Shown: positions 22,327 to 34,456, counted from the first letter of the stretch. The stretch is 64,000 nt of DNA from Eupeodes corollae (GCF_945859685.1 NC_079147.1:137292645-137356644); one strand, 5' to 3'. Notes: generated from the sequence alone by a model not told the origin. Made by a program: numbers and translations.

Positions 22327-23595
22327 AAAATGCAATACCCAGGAGTGATAGTACGCAAAAAAAATCAAGAAAACAAAATATATGACAGCGAATTCACGAT
22401 ACCTACAATACCTCTTTACCCTTTTTTATACCTACACTACAATGTGCAACCACAAAACTTGCCGAAAGTTGAACCAAAAATCAAATTCTGCGTATACGAT
22501 TGACTACGTAACACCCAAATCACGAGTCCATGACCTTACATCGTACCACATACGAGAAATAAAAAAATATTTCTAAGAAATGTCTTTTTTTTGTTGTATT
22601 TTCTGTTATTGTATACCGCAAGCAAAACAAAGGATACAAAAACTAAATGAGCCATGAGACCAACAACAAAAAAAAATCTGAGAGAGGATGGGCGGGCGAA
22701 ATTCTTTTGCAAAGAATTCTCTTCTTGAGCGCTGAGATGCAGTGGCATTCTTGGGAACTGGAAACTTCATTGTGTGCGTTTACAAAGAAATTTGTTGTTA
22801 AAAAATGCAAAATAGACCTCTTTTATAAAAATTAAATTAAATAAACAGTAGACGCAAGAACTTTTTACTTTTTTAAATAGAATAAACAAAATGCCAAAAA
22901 AAAATAAAAAAAATATTTTGCAATTACTTAAACTCCCAATCCCTCACAATTGCACCACAAATGTTGTTATATTGAAATGCATTTTTAATTATGTTGCGAC
23001 AAATATTTTTTTTTTTCAAAATCGATAGTAAGAGTAATATATATGGTCCTTTTTTTTTAAAAAAAAATTAAAACTAAAAAAATAAAAATCAGCTCGCCCC
23101 ATGAATTCGCAAAAAATATTGGAAAAAAAAGAATGCATTTTTTATTTTTTGTCTAAAAAAGTTACTATAACTATTTTTTAAAAAAAAAATTTAAAAGCAA
23201 ATATCTGAACATATATTTAGAATTTGAAAAAAAGTTCAATTGACTTAGCTAGCTGTTATACTTTGGAAGTTTTATCAAATATTGCACCTATGCCACAATG
23301 CAAATTTGCCCTATTTTTCATAGTTTTCTACAATTTTTCTTGGAATAAATAAATAAATTAAAAAAAAAAGAAAATCGACACTATTTATAAAAATTTATTG
23401 TTTTTTGGAAAAAAATATAAAAAAAATAAAAAATTATATTTTACACACTGCCCCATTGATTTTCGCAAGTAACTACCTGAATTTAATGATTTTTTAGTGA
23501 TTCTAGTGCTGTTAAGGAACAAACAATTTGTTTAAATTTTTTATTCCTTTATACATATTTAGCCCAATATATTTTCAATCAAAACCCGTTTATTT
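22327..23595. other. Unassigned, very AT-rich DNA
   Basis: Long A and T homopolymers; no gene, RNA or repeat ends recognised. Confidence 0.5.
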
Positions 23596-23599
23596 CGTT

Positions 23600-24535
23600 T
23601 AAATATTTAAAAAAATGTGAACGCTACAAAGCTAAGCGCAAAGCACCAATCAATTTTTTTGCATGCGACATGCCCTTAATGTTGGCTGCAAACATGGATG
23701 GATGTGATAAACTCAAAATCCTTTTAATATGTAAAAGTAACAAGCCTCGTGTTTTAAATGGTTACTTGTTGATTACAAAGCAAACTCCAAGGCGTGAATA
23801 GCTGGACAATTTTTTGAAAAATGGGTTGTTAAGTTAGATAAGCAATTTTGAGAAAAAGGGAGAAAAGTAATACTCTTTATTGAAGTCAATTAAACTAGCA
23901 TTTTTTCCGCCAAATATGACTTCAAAACTACAACCACTTGACCAGTTAGTGATTAAAAATTTAAAATGTCATTATCGCCTCAGAGTCTTAAAAGAAACTT
24001 TGAAGCATATGGATACAGGAAAAAAACACGATATCACATTACTTGAATGCATCAATAGCGTTGCAAAAATTTGGTACATTGACGTCAAAAGTCAGACTAT
24101 AGCTAATTGCTTCAAAAAAGATGGTTTTGGCCAATTTTCCACATGGGACGAAGAGGATGATATTCCTCTTGTTTTTCTCAATAATATTGATGGAAGCTGA
24201 ATATGATGAATTGATAAGGCAGAGTGATAGAGCAATGAACATAACCCTAGATGACTATAAGGAGGTAGAACGATATTTGTACGTCGCGTCGGCCTTTCTT
24301 TCAGACGAGGATATTATTGAGCAGTGTAGCTCTGAATCGTTGAACCAACTTCAATCAATATTGAAAGTGATGACGATACTTCCATTGAAGAGGAACTCAT
24401 TCAGCAGCCTTCAAAGTGTGTTGTGGCAGATGTATTGGATAATTTGAATTTGTATTTGCAAACGTCTAAAGACACAACAGACGAAATGTATGCTCTAAAT
24501 AAACTAGAATTTTTGTTATCAAAAAAAAAAAAAAC
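23600..24535 (+). pseudogene. Tigger/pogo-like transposase, DDE domain to C-terminus
   Basis: Across several frames this matches the DDE_1 superfamily transposase of Tigger elements. LMLAANMDGCDKLKILLICK is followed by SNKPRVLNGY. The segment KGRKVILFIE then occupies the place of the second catalytic aspartate (usual form LFIDN), now glutamate. The strongest block is IKLAFFPPNMTSKLQPLDQ (usual form FLPPNTTSKLQPLDQG). It is followed by VIKNLKCHYRLRVLKETLK and the TIANCFKKDGFGQF motif. A frameshift at the end of that block separates a C-terminal tail (EYDELIRQSDRAMNITLDDY, then DDTSIEEELIQQPSK, then TSKDTTDEMYALNKLEFFL). The HTH and the first aspartate region are missing. It belongs with the right terminus at about 24765-24797. 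Confidence 0.85.
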
Positions 24536-24764
24536 AATCAAAAAAACTACTTGCAGACACAAATAACTGAATATATGATATAAGTTTTTGATTGGTGTTA
24601 CTTATGTGTGTATGAATTTATGTATGTATGTTTAACTTATTTGATAATATAAAGCACATAATGTTGTGCATATGAATTTGCGATATACTATTGTTTTATT
24701 ATAAAATGATTTTTTATTTTGAGGATAAATTTTGATAACTCAAAAAGTCGAACTTCTTTCGTGG

Positions 24765-24797
24765 ATAGTAGTAGTTCGAGTTATCGAAGTTCGACTG
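24765..24797. repeat. Right terminal repeat of the Tigger-like element
   Basis: The inverse reads CAGTCGAACTTCGATAACTC, a Tigger-type end, followed directly by TA at 24798-24799, the expected target dinucleotide. No left partner was found, so the element is 5' truncated. Confidence 0.65.
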
Positions 24798-25254
24798 TAT
24801 TTATAAAACTGTTGAAATCTTGGAATGTTTTCATATTTAGTGAATCGTCCAAACTAAAAAATGTTACCATACCTTTATATAATTTTATAACTAAAGTTGT
24901 CACTTCAGCCCTTGAAATGTGTTAATGTAAGGTGCACGTTATGTTATTTTTTTTTTATCAGGGGGGTTATTATGAAAAACGAAACTCGTTCAAAATAATG
25001 CTTATTCGTTAAATTGCGATTAGAAAAAACAAAAAAAAAAAAATTAAGAAAAACGAGAATAGTAAAAATAACGGTACTCGTATTTTTATTTACGAGTGCC
25101 TTCAGCTCTAGTTCAGCTTTCGTTTTTGGGGGTAGTTGTAAAATGTCATTTATATTTTTGTTTTTGTTTGCTTGGTTTTTGTTTTGTTAAGTAAGCAAAA
25201 CAATGTAAGTAAATAATAAATACAATTGTGAAAAACATACAAATAAGTTATTTC

Positions 25255-25440
25255 TAGGCCTACAACTAATGCTAAGCAGTTGGATTTGTCAGCTTTTATG
25301 AAAACCAATCCAAATATAGCAAAAAATTACTTGCCGACGAGCCAAGCCAAAGCCAAATCCAAAATTCTTTAGAAGGCTTTGCCTGATAAGCTAAATGCAT
25401 GCGGTCCTCCAGAGAAACCAATGGATGGTTGGAAAAGATT
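25255..25440 (+). pseudogene. Myb/SANT-like (zeste-type) DNA-binding ORF fragment
   Basis: The plus strand reads KQLDLSAFMKTNPNIAKNYL, then PTSQAKAKSKIL, a stop, KALPDKLNACGPPEKPMDGW and KRFTFEILK. This layout (an N-terminal acidic/hydrophobic helix, then a tryptophan-bearing helix GPP..KPMDGWKR) is that of the Myb/SANT-like accessory protein carried by insect PIF/Harbinger transposons. There is one in-frame stop, and the C-terminal half is absent. The next 400 bp encode the transposase N-terminus on the opposite strand. This fits a two-gene Harbinger element that has lost its middle. Confidence 0.6.
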
Positions 25441-25444
25441 TACA

Positions 25445-25850
25445 TTTGAAATTTTGAAGGTGAGGATCGATCTCTTCAAATACATATTTGAATGCGTCCT
25501 TGTTCAAACGATAAAGAAGCTTGAACCTGGCAAATATTTTAGGAGTTTTTTTTAATACTAGATGGAAAGGATTTCACTTTACTTACGTTTAACTTGGAAG
25601 GCTTATTGGGTTCGATGAATCTCTTATAATTCTTCTTTTTATACGCATTTCCTCTTCTTCGTTAGTTTGGGATTCATCTTCGCTTTCAAGGAAATAATCG
25701 CAGTGAAAAAACATTTTATAGAATTTATGCAAATTAAATTTATTTTTGAAACTTCCTCGACTTTATTTATATTTTGACATTTGTTAATAGTTACTCCTTT
25801 TTCGTAATTCATAATAAGGTCCCAGGCTCCTTTAAGGAACATTAAAGTAC
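25445..25850 (-). pseudogene. Harbinger transposase N-terminal fragment
   Basis: The minus strand gives EEEEMRIKRRIIRDSSNPIS and, after a gap of about 80 bp, RLNKDAFKYVFEEIDPHLQ. These are the two conserved N-terminal segments of PIF/Harbinger nucleases (RRxLRD..NP and F.RL.K..F..V...I). The catalytic region is missing because the frame runs straight into the opposite-strand SANT fragment near 25445. I did not find convincing terminal inverted repeats around 24950-25880. A GGGGGG/CCCCCC pair at 24961 and 25899 is too weak to rely on. Confidence 0.5.
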
Positions 25851-25884
25851 ATTTTTAAGTGGTGAGTAAAAAATTGTCTATATG

Positions 25885-26540
25885 TTAAGTGTGTGACCCC
25901 CCCGAGATTTTAATCAAACATGATATTACGATGGTAGAGATGTCGAAAAAAGTGGGGTTTGTCTGTCTGTCTACGCTCCTACAGCCTAAACCATTGGGTC
26001 GATTGAGGTCAAACTTGGAAGTTAAGGTTTTGAGCATATTCGCGTTAGGAGTTTTTTTCATATTGTTTTTTTAAGATCAAAACTAACAGTGGTCAAAAAA
26101 CGAAAACTCGAATTTTCTCAAACACAAACCGAAAGATTTTTCTTAAATTGTCTCTAAAATATTATTTTTTAACTTGGCTTCTTTTAAAAAGAAAAACATA
26201 TGTTTGTATTGCTCAGGAATGGTACCGCTCATAGAACCGTTATTTTGTTTTTTAATTTTCCCAGCAACTTATGAACTGATTTCAATAATTTTTTTTCTGA
26301 GCAAGCTCTTATATTGCCTTAATAATATTTGATTATCAAAAGTGCAATTTTGTATTGCTTGGATTTTAAAAAAATATTGATTTTTTTTTTCAAAATTCAA
26401 TATCTCAAAAACGGGTCAACATTTTTTTACAAAATTCAAATATATAAAATGGCATTTAAATTATTGAAGACAAACTTATTTTTAGGTAAAATTTTGAATC
26501 TTAAAATATTTTTTTTTAAATTATTTTAACTATATTTAAA
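25885..26540. repeat. AT-rich dispersed repeat, copy 2
   Basis: Related to 3055-4110: a TCAAACATGATATTACGATGG block, then a CTGTCTGTCTACGCTCCTAC stretch, and the GTATTGCTCAGGAATGGTAC block near 26205. The later part (ATGGCATTTAAATTATTGAA near 26450) matches 31320. Non-coding. Confidence 0.55.
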
Positions 26541-26880
26541 GTAAATTATTTTGACAAAATTTTAATTAGGTACATTCCTATCTTTTATCCAAATTAATGC
26601 ATTTGGTACATATTTATGTATTTTTATAACTATAACTATACTTTTGTAGGTATATATGATTTCAAAATATTATTCTTTAAGAATAAGGTTGTTTAACACA
26701 TATTTTACTTGCCTTGGCCTCTATTAAAAATAAATACTTAGTACTAGTTAAAGAAACGTACAACCTGTACAACTACTGCTTACGTGTCACTTCATAACTA
26801 AAATCCAAAACGCACAAGAGCCTGACTGTAACCAACACAAAAATAGCAATTTCTTGTACTTTAACGAAAAAAATAATCTG
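26541..26880. other. Unassigned spacer
   Basis: About 340 bp of AT-rich DNA without recognised features. Confidence 0.45.
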
Positions 26881-26884
26881 GATC

Positions 26885-27692
26885 CCTACTATGTATCTCG
26901 ATTCTACTTTTGATTCTATTCGAAACTCATTTCCGATTCTACTTTGGAATCGTACTACCTATGAAAGTAGAATCGAACGCCGGTTATACCAACTTGTTTT
27001 CAAAAAATGTTCTACTTTCGAACAAGTATCGAGGTGTTTGACAGTTTTAAAAACAAAAATAAAACATCAAATTTTCGGACGTTGGAATTTGGTTTAATTT
27101 GCGAGCAAATTGAACGCTGAAGCATAATAATTCCAACATAATGGAGTTGAGTGAGAAAACGTTTGTACATATATATGTACATATATGGTAGAATGTTTGG
27201 ACTCATTCTTAATGTAAAATATGTACATATATAATTTTGTTTTGGTTTTGTTAAGAACTATCGTTTTTCTAAAGACGGGTTTATGTTCTTACTTAACACC
27301 ATATCATCCGACATGACTTCACGCTGAAGACAAAATGCTGTTCCGATTGTCATTAAGTTATCAGCAGCATTGAAATTTTTGGCAACAGGATGTTACCAAA
27401 ACCAAATCGATGGTGACAAGAACGCTGAAATTGCACAGCAAACCATGTCAAAAATACTTGCCGACCTGCTGATCATGAATTTTGAAATCAAGGAAGAAAA
27501 ACTATAGCTCAAACGCTATTTTTGGAAAAATCACGACTTCCAGGTGTGATTTGGGTGGTAGATGGAACTCATATTTAACATTTTACTTACACCCTGACAA
27601 AAAACCTGCGCTCGCAAACACATTTGTTGTAGAGCGATTATTTTCGATTTTGCCTTTTTTGAATTCTACTTTCGAGTTACGTAGTTCCTAGT
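26885..27692 (+). pseudogene. Harbinger-like element with decayed transposase
   Basis: The ends are imperfect inverted repeats: CTACTATGTATCTCGATTCT on the left and the inverse of AGTAGAATTC..GTAGTTCC on the right. Between them the plus strand encodes, across frames, ALKFLATGCYQNQIDGDKNA, EIAQQTMSKILADLL and the segment FLEKSRLPGVIWVVDGTHI near 27520-27570. The last is the first catalytic aspartate of PIF/Harbinger nucleases (usual form FPGVIGCVDGTHI). Frames are broken at about 27505 and just after THI. The rest of the catalytic domain is missing. It is a non-autonomous remnant of a different Harbinger family from that at 44376. Confidence 0.6.
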
Positions 27693-27808
27693 TCATAAGA
27701 ATATAGTTGGCACTACTAGAACTATTCGATTCTCGTTCGTTCGAAAGCAGTCAAATAGATACATAGTACCAATCAACATAGTAATCCCAGAGGTAATCAT
27801 CTTTTTAA

Positions 27809-30800
27809 TTTGATGAATCTTTACAGCGTTGAGTATGGCGTCGACCTGCTGGCTACTGAAAGGCCATCGTATCCAAGGAGCGGCTCCTTTCTGGACCTTT
27901 TGCTGTACGACACCAGACTGACAGTTACAGACAAAGTGGGTAATCACCCGCGAAACTGCTTACAGACAGTCGAGTACGACAGTGATCACTGCGGACTGGC
28001 TGCTGTAATGCAGATTCCGAACGAACGCGTGGAGTTGGAGGAATACGTTCCAACGCATTCTTACAATTACAGTAAGATGCGTTGGCCCCGTTTCACCAAT
28101 GCCCTAGCGAGAGAACTTCGTTCGAGTGACATAGCCCCACCAAACAACAGAAACCTGACAAATACAGAAATTGACCAACACTTACAACAGATGGACGAAA
28201 CAATAAAACGAACGATGGAACGGACAATCCCAAAGTACAAAGAACGGGACCAAATGGACGCTTACAGAAACGCGACAATTGACGCACTACGTAGGCATAA
28301 GAGTGGCTTACTGACAAGACTCAAAAACTTGCACAGACGACTTACAGACCCACACGACTTGGAGGTTAGGACACTGAAATCGTCAATAAAAAATGTCAAT
28401 CTGTTGATTAAGGAGAACTACAGGTTATCAATTAACAAGTACTGGGACCGCAAGATCCGGTCAGTTAATTCAAGTGACCCTAGTATGATCCCCAAAATCA
28501 ACAAGATATTCAGGAAAAAAAAACGATAATGACCTTCCGTGCCTTAAACTCCAAAGAACTGAAGAGAACAGAGACGTACTCAGGACAGCGCAAATAGATC
28601 CAGAAGAAGCCATCCTTGACGATGACTTTTACATAATTGAAGATCCGAAGGAAAAAGTGGAGGCAGTGGGAGCTGCTTTCCAGCAAGTGTACAAGGTGAA
28701 TGTTAGTATTCGCCCCAACCACGACCTGGAAAACAGAGCCCTACTTAATCACTTTTACCTCCGTAATGATATCACACATTGGCGATCTGAGAACCGCGGT
28801 TTCGTGCGGTTCAATGACGATTCCTTGACAAATGCCATAATCGCCGAGCAAACGGGACCAAGTCCCTTGTTAGTGACGAAGGTTGAGCTTCAGCTCATCT
28901 TTTACTCAATAAAAAACAAAAAGTCAGCAGGTGTCGATGGTATATCCAACGTTGTGCTAAGACATTTACCGACGGAAGCAATTGACATTTACAACACACT
29001 CTTTAACAATGCACTGAATAATGCATATTATCCAGTGCATTGGAAGACCGCTGTGGTTCATCCTCTCCTGAAAAAGGGAAAGGACAACACCAACCCGTCA
29101 AATCTTCGGTCGATAAGTCTTCTTCCGAGCATCAGCAAAGTTTTCGAAAAGATCATTAATAGGGCTCTGACTAAGTGGGCTGCGGACAACAAAATAATTC
29201 CAGATAAACAGTTCGGGTTCAAGGCGGGTCATGACACAATTCATGCTGCGTCTAAACTCGTTTCTGATATCCAATGGAATAAATCAAAACAACAATGCAC
29301 AGGTTGATTTGGAAAAGGCCTTTGACACCGTATGGTTAGAGGGTCTTTACCTAAAACTGAGCAGGCTTGGCATAAGCAAGCCATTGTTGTATATACTTTA
29401 TGATATGCTTAACGGTAGAAAGTATGTTGTCAAAAGTGGCAATGTAACTTCTACCACAACATTCTCAATTAAAAATGGTCTTCAACAGGGAGCGGTGAAT
29501 TCGCCGATTCTCTTCAGCATTTACACCAGCGATCTGATAGGTAGTCTTACAAAGGCAATGGCGTACGCCGACGCTCTAATTGCGTACAGAACGGCCCGAA
29601 AGGTTGAGGTTATTAGAATTCTCTTGCAGCGTGATTTCGACAAGATTCAGCGATATTGCGACGACTGGAAACTGAAAATAAATGTCCAGAAGTCAGAGAC
29701 AATTCTGTTCCGGACTCCGTTGGCTAGGGCCACGAGGGATACGTGTAAGAATTGGCGCAAGATGGTCATCGTTGATCTTCACGGGCAGCCATTAGCGAGC
29801 AAAAGTGTAGTGAAGTACCTCGGTATCTGGTTAGATCAGTATTTATATTTCGACAGAAACATAAATTCTGCTCTGACCAGGGCCAGAGGAGCCTTCGCTC
29901 TGACGAAACGGCTGTTTTTTAGCAGTCGGCTTGACCCCAGAGTGAAGGTCATTTGCTACATGGCCCTCATACGGCCAATGATCGTTTATGGTTGTCCTGT
30001 GTGGTTCAACGTTGCCCCTTCCCAGATTTAGAAGTTTCGGGTGTTTGAGCGGCAGTGTTTACGACGCTGTACTGGCTTATATCGAACAGCCGAGTCTTCT
30101 TATGTGCATTACTATTCCAACGAGGTCCTATACAACGGGAGTCGAATCAACAGAATTGACAATTTCATGATAAAACTCGTTCGAGGTCACATTGCAAGAG
30201 CTATGTCTTCGACCAACAATTTAATTTAATTTTCGGGGCGTTCTATCCAAATGACGAGTATTTTGAGAGTGCACGCTTGAGCGGCTTCATTCCCCCAGAG
30301 GCATTCCTCTTTTTAGATAGATGCGGTCTGATACAGGATAGATTGGCAGTTCCGTTAATCTACCACGTCAGACGAAGAACCGTGGATAGGCGACTCCTGT
30401 ACAATCGGGACGTCATGGCACAAGGCGGAGCAGAGCTCCTTCTGTTCAGTAGGGCTGTGTCCGAACGGGACCGAACTGATAGGGTGAAGCAGGAGAACCA
30501 GTTTTGGTGGCTTCAATCGGCACTTGATAGTGGGTAGTCGGGATGGGGTTTTAAGCCTTGGCCGGCTTACATACTTGTTTAATAGTATTATTATTTAATA
30601 ATAGGTTTAGTTTTAAGTAGAATAGGTATGGTGGCACGAAAAAAAAAAATAAAAAAAAGTAAAAAAAAAAAAATAATAAAAAACATTAACAAAAAGCATT
30701 AAAAAAAAAATAATTAATAAAAAATAAAAAAAGAAAAAAAAGACAACAAAATATGAAAAACAAAACTGTTAGATAATTAGATTTGCTGTTGTGGTTGTTC

Positions 30801-31072
30801 TAGTTTTAAGTAGTTTATAGGTAGAATAGGTAGTTTAAGTTAGCTTTAAGTTTTATTTAAGGACCTAATTTAAAGTAGTTTGTAAGTAAAAATAAAAAAG
30901 GATATTGATATCAGTTTTTTTTTCAAATTTTCTAATAAATACAAAAATAAATAAAATTAAAATGAAGTAAAATAGATCTTAGGGCCGAAAGGCATTAGTT
31001 TTAAATGTTATAGTTTAACTTAGAGTGTCTGTATGTGACCATTAAGTTAGTTGTAAGTTATGGATAATTAGA
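27809..31072 (+). pseudogene. Jockey-like non-LTR retroelement, longest copy (copy C)
   Basis: 5' truncated inside the APE endonuclease. DLLATERPSYPRSGSFLDLL and the catalytic-type YDSDHCGLAAV are present at 27840-28000. A linker (to IFRKKK) follows, then after a frameshift the RT: KNKKSAGVDGISNVVLRHLP, then NLRSISLLPSISKVFEKI. The palm segment DLEKAFDTVWLEG (first catalytic aspartate) follows an 11-bp deletion at about 29304. Then come GLQQGAVNSPILFSIY and the YADD box, which here reads YADA (MAYADALIAYR, about 29560-29590). The thumb is LIRPMIVYGCPVWFNVAPS, then a stop (APSQI*), another frameshift near 30225, and the C-terminus to TAG at 30536. A 3' UTR of about 530 bp with A-rich tracts ends at 31072 without a tail. 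Four disabling changes make it dead. Confidence 0.9.
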
Positions 31073-31289
31073 TCGCTTTAGAATTTAAACATACATATTC
31101 TTCCTCTTTCTTATCTTCAGATAATTTACTTTCCATCCTGGTTCTTCTAATATGAAAATAAAATAAGGCTATCCGAAGGAAAAAGCTTTGAACGAAATAG
31201 TTGAATAAACAAACAATTGTTTTCGTTAAGTACGCTTACAAGTATATTTCACTTGCGGGATGAAATGTCCTAGGATGAGTTGTGTCTTG

Positions 31290-31460
31290 GGATAAATTGC
31301 GGTTTTTTTTTTTGACAAATCAAATGGCATTTATATCTTTGAAGACAAACTTATTTTACAGATATATTTTAAAATCTTGTATAAGTACTTTTTTAAACAG
31401 ACTTTTTGCATACAGGAGCAAGTTCGTGCGACCCAGTCATGCATTTTATTTTCGACACAT
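31290..31460. repeat. AT-rich dispersed repeat, copy 3
   Basis: ATGGCATTTATATCTTTGAA and the downstream GAGCAAGTTCGTGCGACCC segment correspond to the 3' parts of copies 1 and 2. Short fragment. Confidence 0.5.
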
Positions 31461-33395
31461 GGATATTTCAAGATTGAGCGACTAAGCGTTTTTGATTAGA
31501 AGTAAGTAGCCTAGATATAAGTAGTTAATGAATTAAACTAATGTTTTTTTAAGGTTATGAGCCTCATAGACTTATTATACTTAACAAAAGGCGGAATTGT
31601 TCTATAAGCCTATACAGTCGGAGAGTTAAAGGTAGTGTTATATTAGTTACTTAGTAGAAGAGGTATGTCTTTACCAATACGAAAAATAATCAATAATTTG
31701 GATTACATGATAAGATCTTAATAAAAAGAAATTTCTTTAATTCTTCAACGCTTTCTTGATTCATATATTTACAATATAAAGTTGTATTAACCCCTAATCT
31801 TACAAAGTACAATATAAACCAGCTGCTTTTTGTAAGTGCTTATCAGCAGAAGATAGGTAAGTGTATACGCGCATACCTAACTACCTATACACATTTTAAT
31901 TTGAAACATCGAATAACATTTGCCCAGAATTCGAAATTATTAAATTGATTAAGTCTTATCTTTGAACATTGCGAAAAGCCATCGTCACTGTAATTATATA
32001 GGATATCCTTGTTGCTTCTGAAATTACCATGCCAACGAGGATTAAACAAAGTCCTGTCTTAAAACAAGAAATAAACCTATACTAGGCGCGAATGCAGGAC
32101 ATTGTTTCTTATATTTATAAACGAAAATACAAACAAAAATTACCTGCAGTCTGAACGGAATTAAACTGAACTGAACTGAACAATTCCTTAAATTATTCCC
32201 ATCGTCAAACTTGTCTAACTGGTAATATGCACACGTGTATATTTCACATTTTGAACCAATTTTAATTAATTTAAATTAACCATCGAGGATGGATGGGACG
32301 CCGCCGCGCCGGCCGCGGCCGCGAAAGTAAATGCAAACGCTAACGTTCACCTGCCACCGATTACCATGCCAGAAAAAGTGTCCGCGCACGCACAGGTACC
32401 TATTGTATAATAGGTATCGTATATGGTGCAGAAATAAACAGATATATAGCGCAAGTTGCAGATCCTCATTTTCCGCACTCACAAAGAATTCGGGGACAAC
32501 GCGACGGCAACGTCACCATTCCCATCACCATCCTCGCAAAACCAAACCATATTAAGGAAGAAAATCCCGCCGCTCGCAAATAAATTGTTTGTCAAAAATT
32601 AAGAAGGGAAACTGACTTAGTATGGATATTATATCTTATGTTTTAGGGGTCCCTTGTGCTTCCTCCACTTTTTGTTTTTGAATTTCCGTCAATGTTGTGC
32701 TACGATTAATATGCACAATGCGCATCAATGTGTCCTGCTATATGTGTCCCCCTTACGGATGAATGTCAAATTTTACCACTAATAGTCGTCCATTTAATTA
32801 AAGTGCAATTTTAAGTCTTGTTTCGCAAACGGCAAAATACAAATAATATCGACATTGACCGTTATCTCGATTGTCCTTTAAAACAAGGTATCGTATAAAC
32901 AAAGTAGTTTCCGGTTTTTGTTAAGATAATAACGGAGAACCATGGTCAGTTAGCAACATGACAAATGAATGAACTTTGTCAAGGAAAAAAGAATAATAAT
33001 AATGGGAACTATTCGAAAAGCCCAGAAGCGGTAGATGATATCATTTAGTATACAAAAATTAATATGACTTTTGAAACCATTTTTACTTAAAAAATTGTAT
33101 TATTCTTAATTTAATTGCAACGATTTATGAATGCGATAACTGCTCTGGAGTGACAGTTTTCAACTTTGAAATATTTCTGTTGAATAAATCAATCTGTAAA
33201 GGAAGCCCCGAGGAAGAGCCGCGTTTACCCTGACTGATGTACGTATTTGCGAAGGCGAAGATAGATCCAGAGCTTGAAACTCGACTAAATTCTTTATATA
33301 CCTGAATCGAGTTGAAATGAGCTTGATTCGCCTAGATTTCGGTCGGGGGTCGGATTCGAGTCAAAATTTGCGAAGAAAAACCTGTGGCCCGTGAC
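31461..33395. other. Apparently single-copy DNA with a small GC-rich island
   Basis: No transposon motif was seen in nearly 2 kb. A GC-rich island at about 32288-32390 contains CGCCGCGCCGGCCGCGGCCG, strikingly unlike its AT-rich surroundings. It is followed to 32560 by sequence of mixed composition (CACCATTCCCATCACCATCC). This could be host regulatory or untranslated exon sequence. No reading frame is convincing. Confidence 0.4.
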
Positions 33396-34456
33396 AGTGT
33401 GTCCCAAAACTCACTGACACCTGATGCTAGTCAGTGAATTTTTTTCCGAGTCGATCAGTGAACTGACGCCTTAAAAACTGACTATCACACTACACTGACA
33501 CATGATTCACTGGCACATAGCACTGGCAAGTGGCGTCAGTGAAATTTACATGAAATTGGGTCAGTGACCAGTTTTGCTATCACACTATACTGGCAGCACT
33601 GAATATCAAAAGCCAGTGGCTGTCAGTTTCTTGTTTTTGTTTATATTATGTTGTCAATGGTCTTGTGTGGACGCATAAATAAATTAAATCAAAAAAAATA
33701 ATATCTTTTTTAAACGGAGGAACAATGTGGCTGCGTTAAAAATGTTGGAAGAAGAATTGTTCGAGATGGCAGAAACTGCAACGATGGCTTATTTGGCGGG
33801 GTGTGTGTTGGAAAGCATCAGCGACGATGATGACGACAGGAGAAAGCTTGTTTAAAAAAGCTTTAAAATTGCTTCGTAGATTATACCACTTGATTTTTGC
33901 TTCTTCGACCTTGATCTTGTCGATGTTTAATTCCCTCACGACTTCCCCCCACAAATCACTTTTTATATTTGGGCATGTATAGTCTTGGTGGGTGCAGTTC
34001 CAAAGCGGTTGTCACTTATCCACATGCTCTATTAGACACGTCTCCTGCTCAAATATCCATTTCTTGGCTTTAATGGATGCTTCGGAATCAGCCACGTTAT
34101 TGCCTCCACTCATTTTATATAAATAAAACCTCCTGAAGAAAACATGCAAATGTCAAAAAAACCTGCCAGTTCACTGACAGCACATGAAATTACATGGGTT
34201 GTCAGTGATGGGACACTGTCAGTGTACTGACGCTCTTGTCAAAAAAGTCTGCCAGTTGTCCCATTTGTCAGTGACTATTTATCACACTTGCCATTTTTCG
34301 TGTCAGTTACTGACGCAATTTGGGCTTGTCAGTGAACACGTCAGTGCACTGACATACTGGCTATCACACTATGCGCAACCACACTGACGACTTTGTGGCG
34401 TAATTTTTACGTCATAGCCTGTCAGTTGTCAGTGAATTCACTGGTAGTGTGATGCT
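33396..34456. mobile_element. Inverted-repeat element with CACTGAC subterminal repeats
   Basis: Dense CAGTGAC/GTCAGTG and CTATCACACTAYACTGRC motifs fill about 220 bp at the left (33396-33630) and 290 bp at the right (34160-34456). They lie in both orientations, around a 400-bp centre holding a MADF gene. The outer ends are only imperfectly matched (TCACTGACACCTGATGCTAG left; GTAGTGTGATGCTAGC right), so the exact boundaries are uncertain. Dense short subterminal repeats are transposase-binding arrays in hAT and related elements. No transposase is present. Family unknown. Confidence 0.55.
33724..34113 (-). pseudogene. MADF-domain protein gene, one stop
   Basis: From ATG at 34113 the frame reads MSGGNNVADSEASIKAKKWI, then FEQETCLIEHVDK, a TGA stop, then QPLWNCTHQDYTCPNIKSDL, WGEVVRELNI and VEEAKIKWYNLRSNFKAFL. 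This is a nearly whole MADF domain (Myb/SANT-like, DNA binding): LIE.V...P.LW...H.DY, the W..V...L centre and K.KW.NLRSNF. After LNKLS the frame runs on about 40 residues without similarity to TAA near 33737. MADF proteins are common in insect genomes and as accessory DNA-binding genes of Harbinger-like transposons. Its place inside an inverted-repeat element favours the second reading. The single stop suggests recent inactivation. A weaker possibility is a captured host exon. Confidence 0.65.

Noticed and set aside
24961..25905. Terminal repeats (GGGGGG / CCCCCC) for the Harbinger fragment at 25.3 kb
   Set aside because: Only a homopolymer match; flanking bases do not pair.
28093..28317. Minus-strand 74-codon frame in Jockey-like copy C
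   Set aside because: Shadow of the endonuclease/linker coding on plus.
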